DNA of 64,000 nt from Staphylococcus schleiferi (GCF_900458895.1 NZ_LR962863.1:124001-188000); one strand, 5' to 3'; shown: positions 19,163-28,149, counted from the first letter of the stretch. Numbers and translations: made by a program. Notes: generated by a model not told the origin, from the sequence alone.

Positions 19163-20721
19163 ATGTCAATTACGGAGAAACAACGTCAACAACAAGCGGA
19201 ATTACAGAAAAAATTATGGAGTATTGCGAACGATTTGCGTGGGAATATGGATGCAAGTGAGTTTAGAAACTATATTTTAGGGTTAATCTTTTATCGCTTT
19301 TTGTCTGAAAAAACAGAAGTTCAAGTTGATGTTTTACTTGAGGGAGAAAACATGACTTATGAACAAGCATGGCAAAATGAAGATTATAAAGCAGCATTAG
19401 AAGCAGAATTATTAGAACGTATCGGTTATGTGATTGAACCACAAGACTTATTTAGCACTTTAATAAAAAAAATTGAGAATCAAACATTTGAAATAGAGGA
19501 CTTGCATAAAGCCATCAGTAAAATTGAAACTTCTACAAGAGGCCAAGAGAGTGAAGACGATTTTGATCATCTTTTTGATGACATGGATTTAAATTCTTCG
19601 CGTCTAGGGAATACAAATGCTGCACGTACAAAATTAATTTCTAAAGTCATGATGAATTTATCTACTTTACCATTTGTGCATAGTGATATCGAAATTGATA
19701 TGTTAGGTGACGCATATGAATACTTAATTGGCCAATTTGCAGCAACAGCAGGGTAAAAAAGCAGGAGAGTTCTATACGCCTCAACAAGTTTCTAAAATAT
19801 TAGCTAAAATCGTAACTGCAAATAAACAAGACTTAAAAAATGTTTATGACCCTACATGTGGCTCAGGTTCTTTATTATTGAGAGTGGGACGAGAAGCGAA
19901 TGTAAGACATTATTATGGTCAAGAATACAACAGCACAACATTCAACCTCGCTCGAATGAACATGTTGCTACATGACGTGAACTACAATCATTTTCTCTAT
20001 TGAAAATGGTGACACATTAGAACATCCAGCAGTATTGGAAGAAAAATTTGAAGCGGTGGTTGCTAACCCACCATACAGCGCAAAATGGAGCGCAGACCCA
20101 TCATTTTTAGATGATGAGCGTTTTAGTAACTATGGTAAATTAGCACCAAAGTCAAAAGCGGACTTTGCCTTCATTCAACATATGATTTATCACTTAGATG
20201 ACAATGGTACAATGGCTGTTATCTTACCACACGGTGTGCTTTTCCGTGGCGCTGCAGAAGGTGTAATTAGAAAGTATCTCATTGAAGAAAAAAACTATTT
20301 AGACGCTATCATTGGGTTACCAGCAAACCTCTTTTTCGGTACGAGTATCCCTACAGCGATATTAGTTTTTAAAAAATGTCGTGAAAAAGATGAAAATGTC
20401 TTATTTATTGATGCATCACAATCATTCGAAAAAGGGAAAAATCAAAACCATCTTTCAGATGAAGATGTGAATAAAATTGTCGAAACGTACTTAAAGCGTG
20501 AAGACATCGAGAAATACAGTCACGTTGTTACTTTAGATGAAATTAAAGAGAATGACTATAACCTAAATATTCCAAGATACGTGGATACTTTTGAAGAGGA
20601 AGAGCCTGTTGACTTAGAGGCAGTTCAGCAAGAAATCAAAGCAGTGGATGAAGAAATTGCATCATTAGAAAAAGAAATTGCAGGTTACCTCAAAGAATTG
20701 GGAGTTGAGATGCATGACTAA
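19163..20721 (+). pseudogene. hsdM: type I DNA methyltransferase M subunit, broken by two +1 frameshifts
   Basis: HsdM methylates adenine at the site chosen by HsdS. The reading frame is split into three pieces: 19163-19756 (helical N-terminal domain), to about 20003 (AGEFYTPQQVSKIL, SAM-binding DPTCGSGSLLL) and to 20721 (catalytic NPPY in VVANPPYSAKW). Deleting one G in GGG at 19751-19753 and one T in TTTT at 19991-19994 restores a single continuous HsdM of normal length (about 518 residues). Both changes are homopolymer insertions, so sequencing error is as plausible as real loss. If real, there is no methylase beside an intact hsdR. It overlaps hsdS by 8 nt. Confidence 0.9.
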
Positions 20722-21953
20722 TGAAACAAAAAATGTGCCTGAACTAAGATTTCCTGAGTTTGATGGTGAATGGGAGAAAAAAGTTCTTGGTGAAATAAGC
20801 AATAGAGTTAAACGTAAAAATACCAATTCTGTCTCTAAAATGCCCTTAACTATTTCAGGGGCATTAGGTTTAGTAGATCAGGTTACATACTTTAGTAAGT
20901 CAGTATCTGCTAAAAACTTGGATAATTATACGCTGATTAAAAATGGTGAGTTTGCATATAATAAAAGTTATTCGAATGGTTATCCATTGGGTGCAATTAA
21001 AAGATTAGAGAGATATGATCAAGGTGCATTATCAACGCTATATATTTGCTTTAAATTTAATGATAATCAAAGTTCAGAATTTATGAAACATTACTTCGAA
21101 TCAGATAAATGGTATAAAGAAGTTTCTCAAATAGCTGTAGAAGGAGCCAGAAATCATGGTTTACTAAATATTCCAGTAAACGACTTCTTTTCTATAAATT
21201 TGTTTACACCAATGTTGCTTGAACAACAAAAGATCGGTGAATTTTTTAGCAAACTCGATCATCAAATCGAGTTAGAGGAGAAAAAATTAGCTTTGTTAGA
21301 AGAACAGAAAAAGGGCTATGTGCAAAAGATTTTCTCACAAGAATTAAGATTTAAAGATGAGAATGGAAATAATTATCCAGAGTGGAATGAGCAAAAACTT
21401 GAAGAATTAGGAACATTCAATTCTGGAGTTGGATTTCCAGAAAAATATCAAGGCGGAAATTTAGGAATACCATTTTTTAAAGTTTCTGATATGAACCTTC
21501 CCCACTAATAAAACTCTTATGAATATGGCCAATAATTATGTTACTGATCAACAAATAAATGAAAAGAAGTGGAAAGTTATAAATGATGTGCCAGCTGTAA
21601 TATTTGCTAAAGTAGGCGCAGCTATAATGTTGAACAGAAAAAGAATGGTGATAGAACCATTTTTAATGGATAACAATACAATGAGTTATTCATTTTCGAC
21701 TCATTGGGATACAAACTTTGGAAATATATTTTTTCAAACTTTAAATTTACCAAAATATGCTCAAGTAGGTGCTTTACCATCCTATAATTCTAAAGATATA
21801 GGCATTATTGCCGTAAATCTTCCTTCATTAAGTGAACAGAAAAAAATAGGTAGCTTTTTTATTAAACTAGATAGTTTTATCGAAAAACAATCAGCTAAAG
21901 TTAAAAGATTGAAAGTGAGAAAAAAAGGATTTTTACAGAAGATGTTCGTTTAA
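20714..21953 (+). pseudogene. hsdS: type I specificity subunit, broken by a +1 frameshift
   Basis: HsdS recognises a bipartite DNA target. The ATG at 20714 (MTNETKNVPELRFPEF, a common staphylococcal HsdS start) lies inside the end of hsdM with GGAG upstream. TRD1 spans about residues 10-165, followed by a central helix (LDHQIELEEKKLALLEEQKK), then TRD2 and the C-terminal helix (LDSFIEKQSAKVKRLKVRKK). The frame breaks at CCCC (21500-21503): removing one C joins the first part with the second at 21519-21953. If real, only TRD1 plus the central spacer would be made. Confidence 0.88.
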
Positions 21954-22064
21954 TTCTGATAAGGGCCTATTATGTTAATTTGTTTTAATTAAACTGAGAA
22001 TGAACAGCATCTTAAAGTAGGGTTTAATGTAAAAGCTTTATTTTGGAAATAATGAACAGGAATA

Positions 22065-22094
22065 AAAAAGGGTGCCATTGATGACACCCTTTTT
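22065..22094. terminator. bidirectional terminator between hsdS and DUF2812 gene
   Basis: AAAAAGGGTG (22065-22074) pairs perfectly with CACCCTTTTT (22085-22094), with A/T runs on both sides, serving the convergent hsdS and DUF2812 genes. Confidence 0.8.
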
Positions 22095-22095
22095 A

Positions 22096-22674
22096 TTATG
22101 TGTTCTTTTCCATTGCTTTGATTTTGATGCTGTTTTTAATGATGAGGTACCCAATATAGATCAAGACTAAAAGAGGAAGGAGTCTAAGTAGCGCAAATGG
22201 CAACTCAAATAGTATTGCTTTCCACATCAGGTCAAAAGGCATTTCAAACAAACCAGGTGTTAAAAATAAATGGAATATGCCACTTTTTAAGTAGAAAAAT
22301 ATGATAAAGAAAAAAGGAAGCATTATAGACAAGTAAAAGGTCTGTAGTCGTTTGAAATATTGGATTTGTGATGTGGTGTCAGAAAATAAAACATCTTGAC
22401 CTTCTTTTTCTTTTTGCCAGTATTGATTGTCAGTGCCATATTTATGGCCATAAACATGTTGCCAACCACAGTCTTAGTGTAGCGCAATGTATTCGTCATA
22501 CTGCTTTTTGTTGAGTGAACGATAATCAATTCTAGTCACATATTTTTTCTCTGTCTTTCTAAAAGTGCAGATGCCCCATGAGCTATGCGCTATTAATTGA
22601 TAGCCTTTCTCTAGTTGTGCATTAATCCATGCTTCTTCTTTAATAGGATTCATAAAGATTTTAAACTTCCTCAT
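22096..22674 (-). pseudogene. DUF2812 membrane protein gene interrupted by one stop codon
   Basis: The N-terminal DUF2812 part (MRKFKIFMNPIKEEAWINAQLEKGYQL...) ends at EYIALH with a TAA at 22475-22477. The same frame continues without a break as DCGWQHVYGHKYGTDNQYWQ and two transmembrane helices to 22096. The DUF2812 family usually has E/Q before the D-x-GW motif, so CAA or GAA to TAA is a likely single change. The start at 22674 overlaps the upstream padR end by 14 nt, a coupled regulator/membrane-protein pair seen often for PadR and DUF2812. Regulation is probably by that PadR. Confidence 0.75.
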
Positions 22675-22987
22675 TCTTCTCACTTCCTTTTTTGTAGATT
22701 TCGGCCATTCTTAATAATCTTTTGTTTTCTATTGCTAAAATATGTTCGCCTAATTCAGTAATTTGATAAACTTTTTTTCGCTCTTTGGGCGGGCTGATTA
22801 ATTCAATGTATTGGTGCTTTTTTAAGTTTTCAAGTGCGCCATACAATGTCCCTGCTGCGATATTGACTTCTTCCTCACTTTTTTCTTTGACAATTTGCAT
22901 GATTTTATAGCCATGAATGGGTGTTCTGACGGCTAAAAGAATATAATGCATCGTTTCAGATAGAGGCACTAGCGGATAGCGTTTCAT
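22661..22987 (-). CDS. PadR-family transcriptional regulator (PadR 1)
   Basis: A 108-residue PadR winged helix (HYILLAVRTPIHGYKIMQIVKEK, AAGTLYGALENLKKHQYIEL, KKVYQITELGEHIL). PadR proteins repress membrane-protein or efflux operons and dissociate on ligand binding. The ATG at 22987 (MKRYPLVPLSE) has AAAGGAG 8 nt upstream; longer in-frame starts run through the operator and are unlikely. It is followed by, and overlaps, the DUF2812 gene. A 9-bp inverted repeat directly upstream suggests autoregulation. Confidence 0.87.
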   Translation of the reverse strand: MKRYPLVPLSETMHYILLAVRTPIHGYKIMQIVKEKSEEEVNIAAGTLYGALENLKKHQYIELISPPKERKKVYQITELGEHILAIENKRLLRMAEIYKKGSEKNEEV

Positions 22988-23000
22988 GTTGTCACTCCTT

Positions 23001-23029
23001 TTAACTATATCGTCGAACTGTATAGTTAA
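23001..23029. promoter_or_regulatory. likely PadR 1 operator
   Basis: TTAACTATA (23001-23009) and TATAGTTAA (23021-23029) form a perfect 9-bp inverted repeat 14 nt upstream of the padR start. Related ACTATA/TATAGT sequence continues to about 23060. PadR boxes commonly have this ATAC/TATA dyad character. Confidence 0.55.
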
Positions 23030-23294
23030 ATTATATAGTAAAACTTTATAAAGTTCAACTGTATAAATAGTCTTTATTAATAGCAATGGGGGAGGAAGTC
23101 ATTGAACACTGTCAGTTAGAAGTGAAGTAACGCTAATTTCTGGTTTTGTTAATGATGAATAATACTTGATTGTTTAAAAGGATAGAAATAATATTTTGCT
23201 AGCTGTTTGAATAGATAGCATTATATGATTAGACAATTATATTTATAGATTGAATCGCGACAAGTGCCATTAACTCACTTTTTATTATAAGAGT

Positions 23295-23340
23295 GTTGAC
23301 GGGTTTCTAAAAATCAACTATCTTATATTATAAGATAGTT
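23295..23340 (+). promoter_or_regulatory. promoter and operator of the second padR gene
   Basis: TTGACG (23295-23300) and TATCTT (23319-23324) fit a sigma-A promoter with 18-nt spacer. A perfect 11-bp inverted repeat, AACTATCTTAT (23316-23326) with ATAAGATAGTT (23330-23340), overlaps the -10. Binding there would block transcription, so autorepression by the following PadR is likely. Confidence 0.6.
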
Positions 23341-23356
23341 AGAATAGGTGATGGAC

Positions 23357-23683
23357 ATGTCTGTATCTAATCAAATGATGAAAGGGCTTTTGGATGGCGC
23401 GATATTAGGTTTAATCGCGCAAGGAGAAACTTATGGGTATGAAATTCTAGAAAAATTAAAAGATAACCAGTTTCCAGAAATTAGTGATGGGAGTATATAC
23501 CCTGTATTATTACGATTAAGTCAGAAAGGATATGTGCATACAACAACAAGAAAATCAGATAATGGTGGACCGAAGCGAAAGTATTATACGATTTCGGAAA
23601 GTGGAGAAAAAGAGCTTGAACAATTCAAAGTAAAATGGCGTGATTTGAATACAGGTATGAATCATCTTTTTGGGAGGGTGTAA
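23357..23683 (+). CDS. PadR-family transcriptional regulator (PadR 2)
   Basis: A 108-residue PadR protein with the winged-helix signature (GAILGLIAQGETYGYEILEKL, ISDGSIYPVLLRLSQKGYV, RKYYTISESGEKEL). The ATG at 23357 has AGGTG about 7 nt upstream; earlier ATG/GTG codons at 23348-23351 lie within the ribosome binding site. It is followed after 3 nt by a HAAS-type membrane protein gene, the usual PadR partner. It is divergent from PadR 1, with about 370 nt between the two starts. Confidence 0.88.
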   Translation: MSVSNQMMKGLLDGAILGLIAQGETYGYEILEKLKDNQFPEISDGSIYPVLLRLSQKGYVHTTTRKSDNGGPKRKYYTISESGEKELEQFKVKWRDLNTGMNHLFGRV

Positions 23684-23686
23684 GAA

Positions 23687-24451
23687 ATGTTAAGTAAACA
23701 GTCAGAAGATTTTTTAGTTAAACTTAGAGTTGAACTTTTGTTTAGAGGTAAAAAGGAAGAAGATATTGAAGAAATTGAAGCAGAATTAAGAGATCATTTA
23801 GAAACTGCAGAAAAACAAGGTGAAGATGTCCATGCAATTATTGATACGCCAATTAAAGCCTATGCTGACCAGTTTTCAAAGCATTTGCCTTTTATCAATC
23901 TTTTGACTAAATATGTTACCTTTTATGTCTTATTTCTGTTCGCACTGTTTACAGTACCTGATTTATTCGCACAGTCTTATACTTTAACAGTAAGTACCAT
24001 TTTAAATGCGATTTTTACTTTTTTAATCACTGTCATACTTGGCCTATATATGATTCGGAAGTTGATATTGACATTTGGTGACAGTAAAAAAACATACATT
24101 TTTGGAGCGATGGGAGGCATTCTGATATTTGGTTTAATCGTATTGAGCACATTTTTAGCACATCATTTTCCATTGTATGAGATTGTTACATTGAATCAAC
24201 AAGAAAGTAATATTGTAGGTATTATCTTGCTTATACTAGTTACGATTATTTGTTTCATATTAAAACAAAAAATTTACGCGTTCATTTTACTCTTAGTTTG
24301 TCTACCTAATATGATTGCTTTAGTAACGACACAAAATGGCTCACAAATAGAGTATCTCATTATTTCGTTTTCTTTAATTATTGCCCTCAATTTTGCTTTT
24401 ATTGTCTATACCTTTTATCAATTTCGTAAAGATTCAAAGAATAAAAATTAA
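23687..24451 (+). CDS. HAAS/DUF1700-type membrane protein, PadR partner
   Basis: A 254-residue protein with a soluble N-terminal helical domain (residues 1-70; KKEEDIEEIEAELRDHLETAEKQG is the HAAS/DUF1700-like pattern) and about six hydrophobic segments from residue 75 to 245. Such proteins are commonly encoded directly after padR and are thought to be membrane sensors or stress factors. The start codon lies 3 nt after the padR stop, so the pair is an operon under the palindromic operator. Molecular function is not established. Confidence 0.72.
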   Translation: MLSKQSEDFLVKLRVELLFRGKKEEDIEEIEAELRDHLETAEKQGEDVHAIIDTPIKAYADQFSKHLPFINLLTKYVTFYVLFLFALFTVPDLFAQSYTLTVSTILNAIFTFLITVILGLYMIRKLILTFGDSKKTYIFGAMGGILIFGLIVLSTFLAHHFPLYEIVTLNQQESNIVGIILLILVTIICFILKQKIYAFILLLVCLPNMIALVTTQNGSQIEYLIISFSLIIALNFAFIVYTFYQFRKDSKNKN

Positions 24452-24475
24452 ATATTGTTAAAAATAACTAATATC

Positions 24476-24523
24476 AAAAAAACCGCTCATGTGATGTGAA
24501 CTTATCACAATTGAGCGGTTTTT
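24476..24523. terminator. bidirectional terminator
   Basis: AAAACCGCTCA pairs with TGAGCGGTTTT around a roughly 20-nt loop, with A-run and T-run flanks. It serves the HAAS protein gene and the convergent YagU-like gene. Confidence 0.8.
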
Positions 24524-24527
24524 AATT

Positions 24528-25022
24528 TTAATCTAATTGATAGCGATGGACGAATAGTTGTCGCACAAGATCGATTGTCATCATCCAAACGATATGACCG
24601 AATAATTCAGAGAGATGCTCTTGGAAAGGTTGATTCCAAGGCGCAGGAACGGTATGCATAATCGGCATAATGATCAAGTGGAATAACACCCAAATCACAA
24701 TACCAAAGACAGCCCCTTGTCCCATTGCCATATACGCATACTTTTTAACTAAGAAACAATAGATAATGGCAATGACAATGGAAAAACTAAAGTGAACGAT
24801 AAAGCTCACCCAAGGTAATGACATGCCGGAGAATGTATACGTTTGATGTGTGAAATCGTGACTGAATCCTAATTGTTGCAATAATTGTTGAGGCGGATTC
24901 GTCGCGTTTCTTTCAGGTGTTCGTGGTGGAAACATGACTTCCCAACCTAATTTTACAATACCAGACAGTAAACCACCGATAATACCTGTATAGATGAACA
25001 TACCTATGTGTCTTTTATTCAA
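24528..25022 (-). CDS. YagU-like membrane protein (DUF1440)
   Basis: The 164-residue inner-membrane protein has about four hydrophobic helices and the DUF1440 features: GIIGGLLSGIVKLGWEVMFPPRTPERNA at the N-terminus, APWNQPFQEHLSELFGHIVWMM near the end. E. coli YagU has been linked to acid resistance; the biochemical role is unknown. AGGAGG lies upstream of the ATG. Stand-alone gene, convergent with the HAAS protein gene. Confidence 0.8.
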   Translation of the reverse strand: MNKRHIGMFIYTGIIGGLLSGIVKLGWEVMFPPRTPERNATNPPQQLLQQLGFSHDFTHQTYTFSGMSLPWVSFIVHFSFSIVIAIIYCFLVKKYAYMAMGQGAVFGIVIWVLFHLIIMPIMHTVPAPWNQPFQEHLSELFGHIVWMMTIDLVRQLFVHRYQLD

Positions 25023-25257
25023 CTGAAAGACCTCCTGTTTATTTATCTATATTTAGTATAGTACTACGTGAAAATGTTCTCAATTCATTTTGAATAAAAA
25101 TATTTGTCTATTTAATAACAGAATATGTATATTGTGGGACGATTTATACAATAGTAGGATTCATTTTTCATTCACTTGTAAAATACTTCCTAAGTCTCAT
25201 GATGGCTTGAACTTAAACCTATATTATTAAACAGGACATATGAAAAAGGAGCATTTT

Positions 25258-26265
25258 ATGGAACCTACAAAAAAGAGAATTGAAGTTTTAGATTATTTAA
25301 GAGGATTTGCTTTACTTGGTATTATTTTTGCGAACATTGTTTCGATTATACATGTGACAGAACATACAGGAAATGTCGACATTGTGTATATGAAATATTT
25401 AAATATTTTGGTTGAAGCGAAATTCTTTTCTATCTTTTCATTATTATTTGGTATCGGCTTTTATATCTTTTTTCACAATGCGAAACAAAAAGACGTCAAT
25501 CCGTACTTTCTTTATTTAAGAAGAATCCTAATCCTATTGCTATTGGGTTTGATACATCAAATCTTCCAACCCGGAGAAGCATTGTTTTTCTACGCGATTG
25601 TGGGTTTACCTCTTTTACTTTTTACATTTGTAAATAAGCGTATCAATCTCGTCCTTGGACTGATTTTATTGGCGTTAGGCGTCCTAAGCGGTAACAAAAT
25701 CACTTTTATACCGGGACTATTTATACTCGGTTATACAATTGGGCAATATGACCTTCATAAGACGATCTACCATCATGCGAAAGCACTGCGTATTTCATTA
25801 TTGTTATCAACAATAGGTTTTATCATTTCTATGGTTATTTTACAACTCTATTATGTCGCACCAGCTTATGATCTAGTGGAATCTACAATGTCAAATGAGA
25901 CTTTTGTTAAGAAGTATGAGACTTTTTCAAATCTCATCGTCTATACTGCACCGTTTATTTCACTATTCTATGTGCTAGTGTTTGTCTACTTATTAAAATT
26001 TGAAGGTGCGAAAAAAATATTGCGACCACTCAAATATTACGGTCAAATGGCTTTAACGAATTATTTATTGAATACATTTTTAATTATTATTGTCGGCAAA
26101 TTTGTTACATTAACCTTTGCACAAACAGGGTTAGTCTGTGTCGCGATTTTAGCTGTACAAATGGCCTTTTCAATGATTTGGCTACGCGCATTTAGATACG
26201 GACCGATTGAATACATTTGGAGAATGGGGACTTATTTACAAGTCTTTAAAATCAAAAGAAGTTAA
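25258..26265 (+). CDS. DUF418-family membrane protein
   Basis: A 335-residue polytopic protein: EVLDYLRGFALLGIIFANI at the N-terminus, FSIFSLLFGIGFYIF, RRILILLLLGLIHQ and the C-terminal DUF418 block (LRPLKYYGQMALTNYLLNTF ... WLRAFRYGPIEYIWR). The family is related to acyltransferase-3-like membrane proteins; the substrate is unknown. The ATG at 25258 follows AAAAAGGAG, so an upstream ATG at 25240 that contains this SD is rejected. It has its own terminator. Confidence 0.85.
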   Translation: MEPTKKRIEVLDYLRGFALLGIIFANIVSIIHVTEHTGNVDIVYMKYLNILVEAKFFSIFSLLFGIGFYIFFHNAKQKDVNPYFLYLRRILILLLLGLIHQIFQPGEALFFYAIVGLPLLLFTFVNKRINLVLGLILLALGVLSGNKITFIPGLFILGYTIGQYDLHKTIYHHAKALRISLLLSTIGFIISMVILQLYYVAPAYDLVESTMSNETFVKKYETFSNLIVYTAPFISLFYVLVFVYLLKFEGAKKILRPLKYYGQMALTNYLLNTFLIIIVGKFVTLTFAQTGLVCVAILAVQMAFSMIWLRAFRYGPIEYIWRMGTYLQVFKIKRS

Positions 26266-26370
26266 TATCGATGTAATTGAACATGAGTATTAAAGAAATG
26301 GGTACAGAAGTCGCCGTGATTTTGGTACGATACGCAATGAGTCTGGAATATAAATCTCAAAATAAATAGA

Positions 26371-26412
26371 GCTAAGATGATGTTTAATTGAAAATCATCT
26401 TAGCACTTCTTT
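26371..26412 (+). terminator. terminator after DUF418 gene
   Basis: GCTAAGATGAT (26371-26381) pairs perfectly with ATCATCTTAGC (26394-26404), then a T-rich tail. Read on the minus strand it is also the 3' hairpin of the structured repeat described next. Confidence 0.65.
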
Positions 26413-26425
26413 TTTATGATAGAAC

Positions 26426-26489
26426 TTCGTAGATTATGACTTCATTTTTCGAGATGACAATTTCAGCCTGTAATCTTTGGCTCGTCTTA
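26426..26489 (-). repeat. diverged copy of a structured intergenic repeat
   Basis: On the minus strand this segment reads GACGAGCC, AAAGATTACAGGCTGA, TGTC, CTCG, then CGAAG. It aligns over about 63 nt with the plus-strand element near 54105-54168 (GACGAGCC, GAAGACTACAGGCTGA, TGTC, CTCG, CGAAG) at roughly three-quarters identity. Both copies are followed by ATAAAAA and a GAAG-containing hairpin. It fills the otherwise empty 360-nt gap between the DUF418 gene and the next minus-strand ORF. No protein is supported here. Confidence 0.55.
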
Positions 26490-26592
26490 TTTTTTGATGC
26501 TCTAGCTTGGACATATCGGTACTTTAAGAGTAACAATTCAAAATCGAAATAGTTACACTTATGATAAAGACAAAAAGAAAACCGTTAAAAAG

Positions 26593-26615
26593 CCTCTAAA
26601 ATTAGAGGTTTTTTT
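26593..26615 (+). terminator. terminator-like hairpin without an obvious gene
   Basis: CCTCTAA (26593-26599) and TTAGAGG (26602-26608) precede seven T residues on the plus strand. No plus-strand gene ends just before it. It could terminate read-through or a small transcript from the repeat region. Confidence 0.5.
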
Positions 26616-26625
26616 CAATAAATTT

Positions 26626-26955
26626 TTATTCGTTATTTAAAATATACTTAACAACATCAACATGTAAGTTACTGTTTCTATAACCTTCCAAAACATCGTT
26701 AACCTGTCCCTTTGGAATATTAGGAAGATTTCTAATCTCGCATAACTTCGACTCAAATTCACGCTTTGTCACTTTTTTATTTTCTGTTGTTAACATAAAT
26801 AGATAATTATTCAACTTTTTAATCTCATCAACATTATAACCATAACGTAATAAAACTAAATCTTTAGTTTTCAAATTAGGAGCTAGTTCCTCTTGAAGTA
26901 CATCTATAGACTGCTTAATCAACAAAAGTCTAGATTCTAACTCTTCGTTATTCAT
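26626..26955 (-). CDS. small helical protein of unknown function
   Basis: A 109-residue soluble, mostly helical, charged protein (MNNEELESRLLLIKQSIDVLQEEL ... NVDEIKKLNNYLFMLTTENKKVTKREFESKL). The layout faintly recalls small DUF1878/YhaI-like proteins, but I cannot confirm it. It starts 15 nt after the end of a decayed ORF on the same strand and may be the surviving downstream partner (for example an immunity-type gene) of a lost larger gene; that is speculation. A weak SD (AAGAGAGTG) precedes the ATG at 26955. Confidence 0.5.
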   Translation of the reverse strand: MNNEELESRLLLIKQSIDVLQEELAPNLKTKDLVLLRYGYNVDEIKKLNNYLFMLTTENKKVTKREFESKLCEIRNLPNIPKGQVNDVLEGYRNSNLHVDVVKYILNNE

Positions 26956-26970
26956 TAAAATCACACTCTC

Positions 26971-27250
26971 TTATATTAAAGTTTGACCCACTTGAGATAC
27001 CCCAAATCCAATACTACGTGCAGAAGAATCTTTAATGCCAGTATTCATAAGGGCTTGAGCAACTTGTCCTCCTACATTACCCCAAGTCGCCTCTTCTTGT
27101 TTTAAAATATTATTTAAAGTTGGTACTATATATTTATCCCGACGCTTTTCTAATACAGAATCCTAAATATTTTCTAAGCTAATGCTATCTTGATTATTCG
27201 TACCCTTTTCTTGGTTTGACAGAGAATTGAAAAAGCAACTTGTTTATAAT
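26971..27250 (-). pseudogene. decayed C-terminal fragment of an unknown protein
   Basis: In one minus-strand frame a fragment reads SLSNQEKGTNNQDSISLENI, then a TAG at 27163-27165, then DSVLEKRRDKYIVPTLNNIL, KQEEATWGNVGGQVAQALM and NTGIKDSSARSIGFGVSQVG to a TAA at 26971. The Gly/Ala-rich end resembles C-termini of secreted or membrane-active effectors, but no family is recognised. It has no start codon or SD, so it is a remnant rather than a gene. Confidence 0.45.
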
Positions 27251-27274
27251 CGTTTCAAAACCTCAAACCGCTCC

Positions 27275-27441
27275 TTACTTTTTCCGTTTTTTTGAACTAC
27301 GAGCTGAAACAATTGTGACTCCTAAAAATCCAATGAATCCATTAAATAAAGCCGGTAAGAAGGTCATATGTCCTATAAAAAGACCGATTAAAAAATTAAT
27401 ACCCCAGTTATTAAAGAAATTATCCATTGTTCTAATTTCAT
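27275..27441 (-). pseudogene. possible small membrane protein ORF split by a 1-nt deletion
   Basis: Starting at ATG 27441 (MKLEQWIISLITGVLIF), the frame ends after 17 codons. The next frame continues as LIGLFIGHMTFLPALFNGF, IGFLGVTIVSARSSKKRKK to 27275. Adding one T in the run of six T (minus strand) fuses them into a roughly 55-residue two-helix membrane protein with a basic tail. AGGAG lies about 11 nt before the ATG. Alternatively a start at 27427 gives an intact 50-residue protein. Confidence 0.4.
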
Positions 27442-27632
27442 AAATTTAAAAACTCCTATCTACTCAAAACAGGTTAGTAAACAACATTGCTTGATTTCCA
27501 TTACTTTATTGACATTAAGTCTCTGAACCTTTTAATAAATTTTATCACAATAGTTATGACTTTACAGGTCTATTTTTCGTCATAATAATTGATTTAAGTT
27601 TATAAGGATACACACTTCCATACCACAAAAAT

Positions 27633-27678
27633 AAACTGTGCAGTCGCGTTTTTAAACACGACTACACAGTTTTTTAAT
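27633..27678. terminator. terminator of the protein A-like gene
   Basis: AAACTGTGCAGTCGCG (27633-27648) pairs with CACGACTACACAGTTT (27657-27672) with G-U pairs, with A/T runs at both ends. It lies about 65 nt downstream of the surface-protein gene on the minus strand. Confidence 0.75.
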
Positions 27679-28149
27679 CCCGTTTATTATTTTCTAGGTT
27701 GTCTCTCTCTTTATGTGTAATATTGGAAAATGTTGAAACTTAGTTTGATTTTCTGCTACGGCCTAATAATAATGAACCGAATGCTAAGCTTAATCCACCT
27801 GCAAGTGTTGTACCGAATAATGCAGCATCGCTTTCGCCACCAGTTTCAGGTAAAGCTTTCATTTCGCTGTTTGCTTTCGCATCTTTGTTTTCGTTCATCA
27901 TTGCTGGTTTGTTGATCACAAGTTCTTGACCAGGCATGATGACATTTTTGTCTGCTAAGTGATTGTCTTTAGCAATTTGGTCAGCAGTTGTGTTGTTTGC
28001 TTTAGCGATTTCGTTTAAAGTTTCACCAGGTTTAACAACGTGAGTTGAAGCTTTTGGCATTGCTTTGTTACCAGAATTGTTCATACCGTTGTTACCAGAT
28101 TGTTCTTTAGCTACGCCCATGTCTTTGTTGTCTTTTTTACCAGCTTGGT

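Noticed and set aside
27240..27443. A 67-codon plus-strand ORF in the remnant region
   Set aside because: It is the antisense of the small membrane ORF on the minus strand and has no SD.
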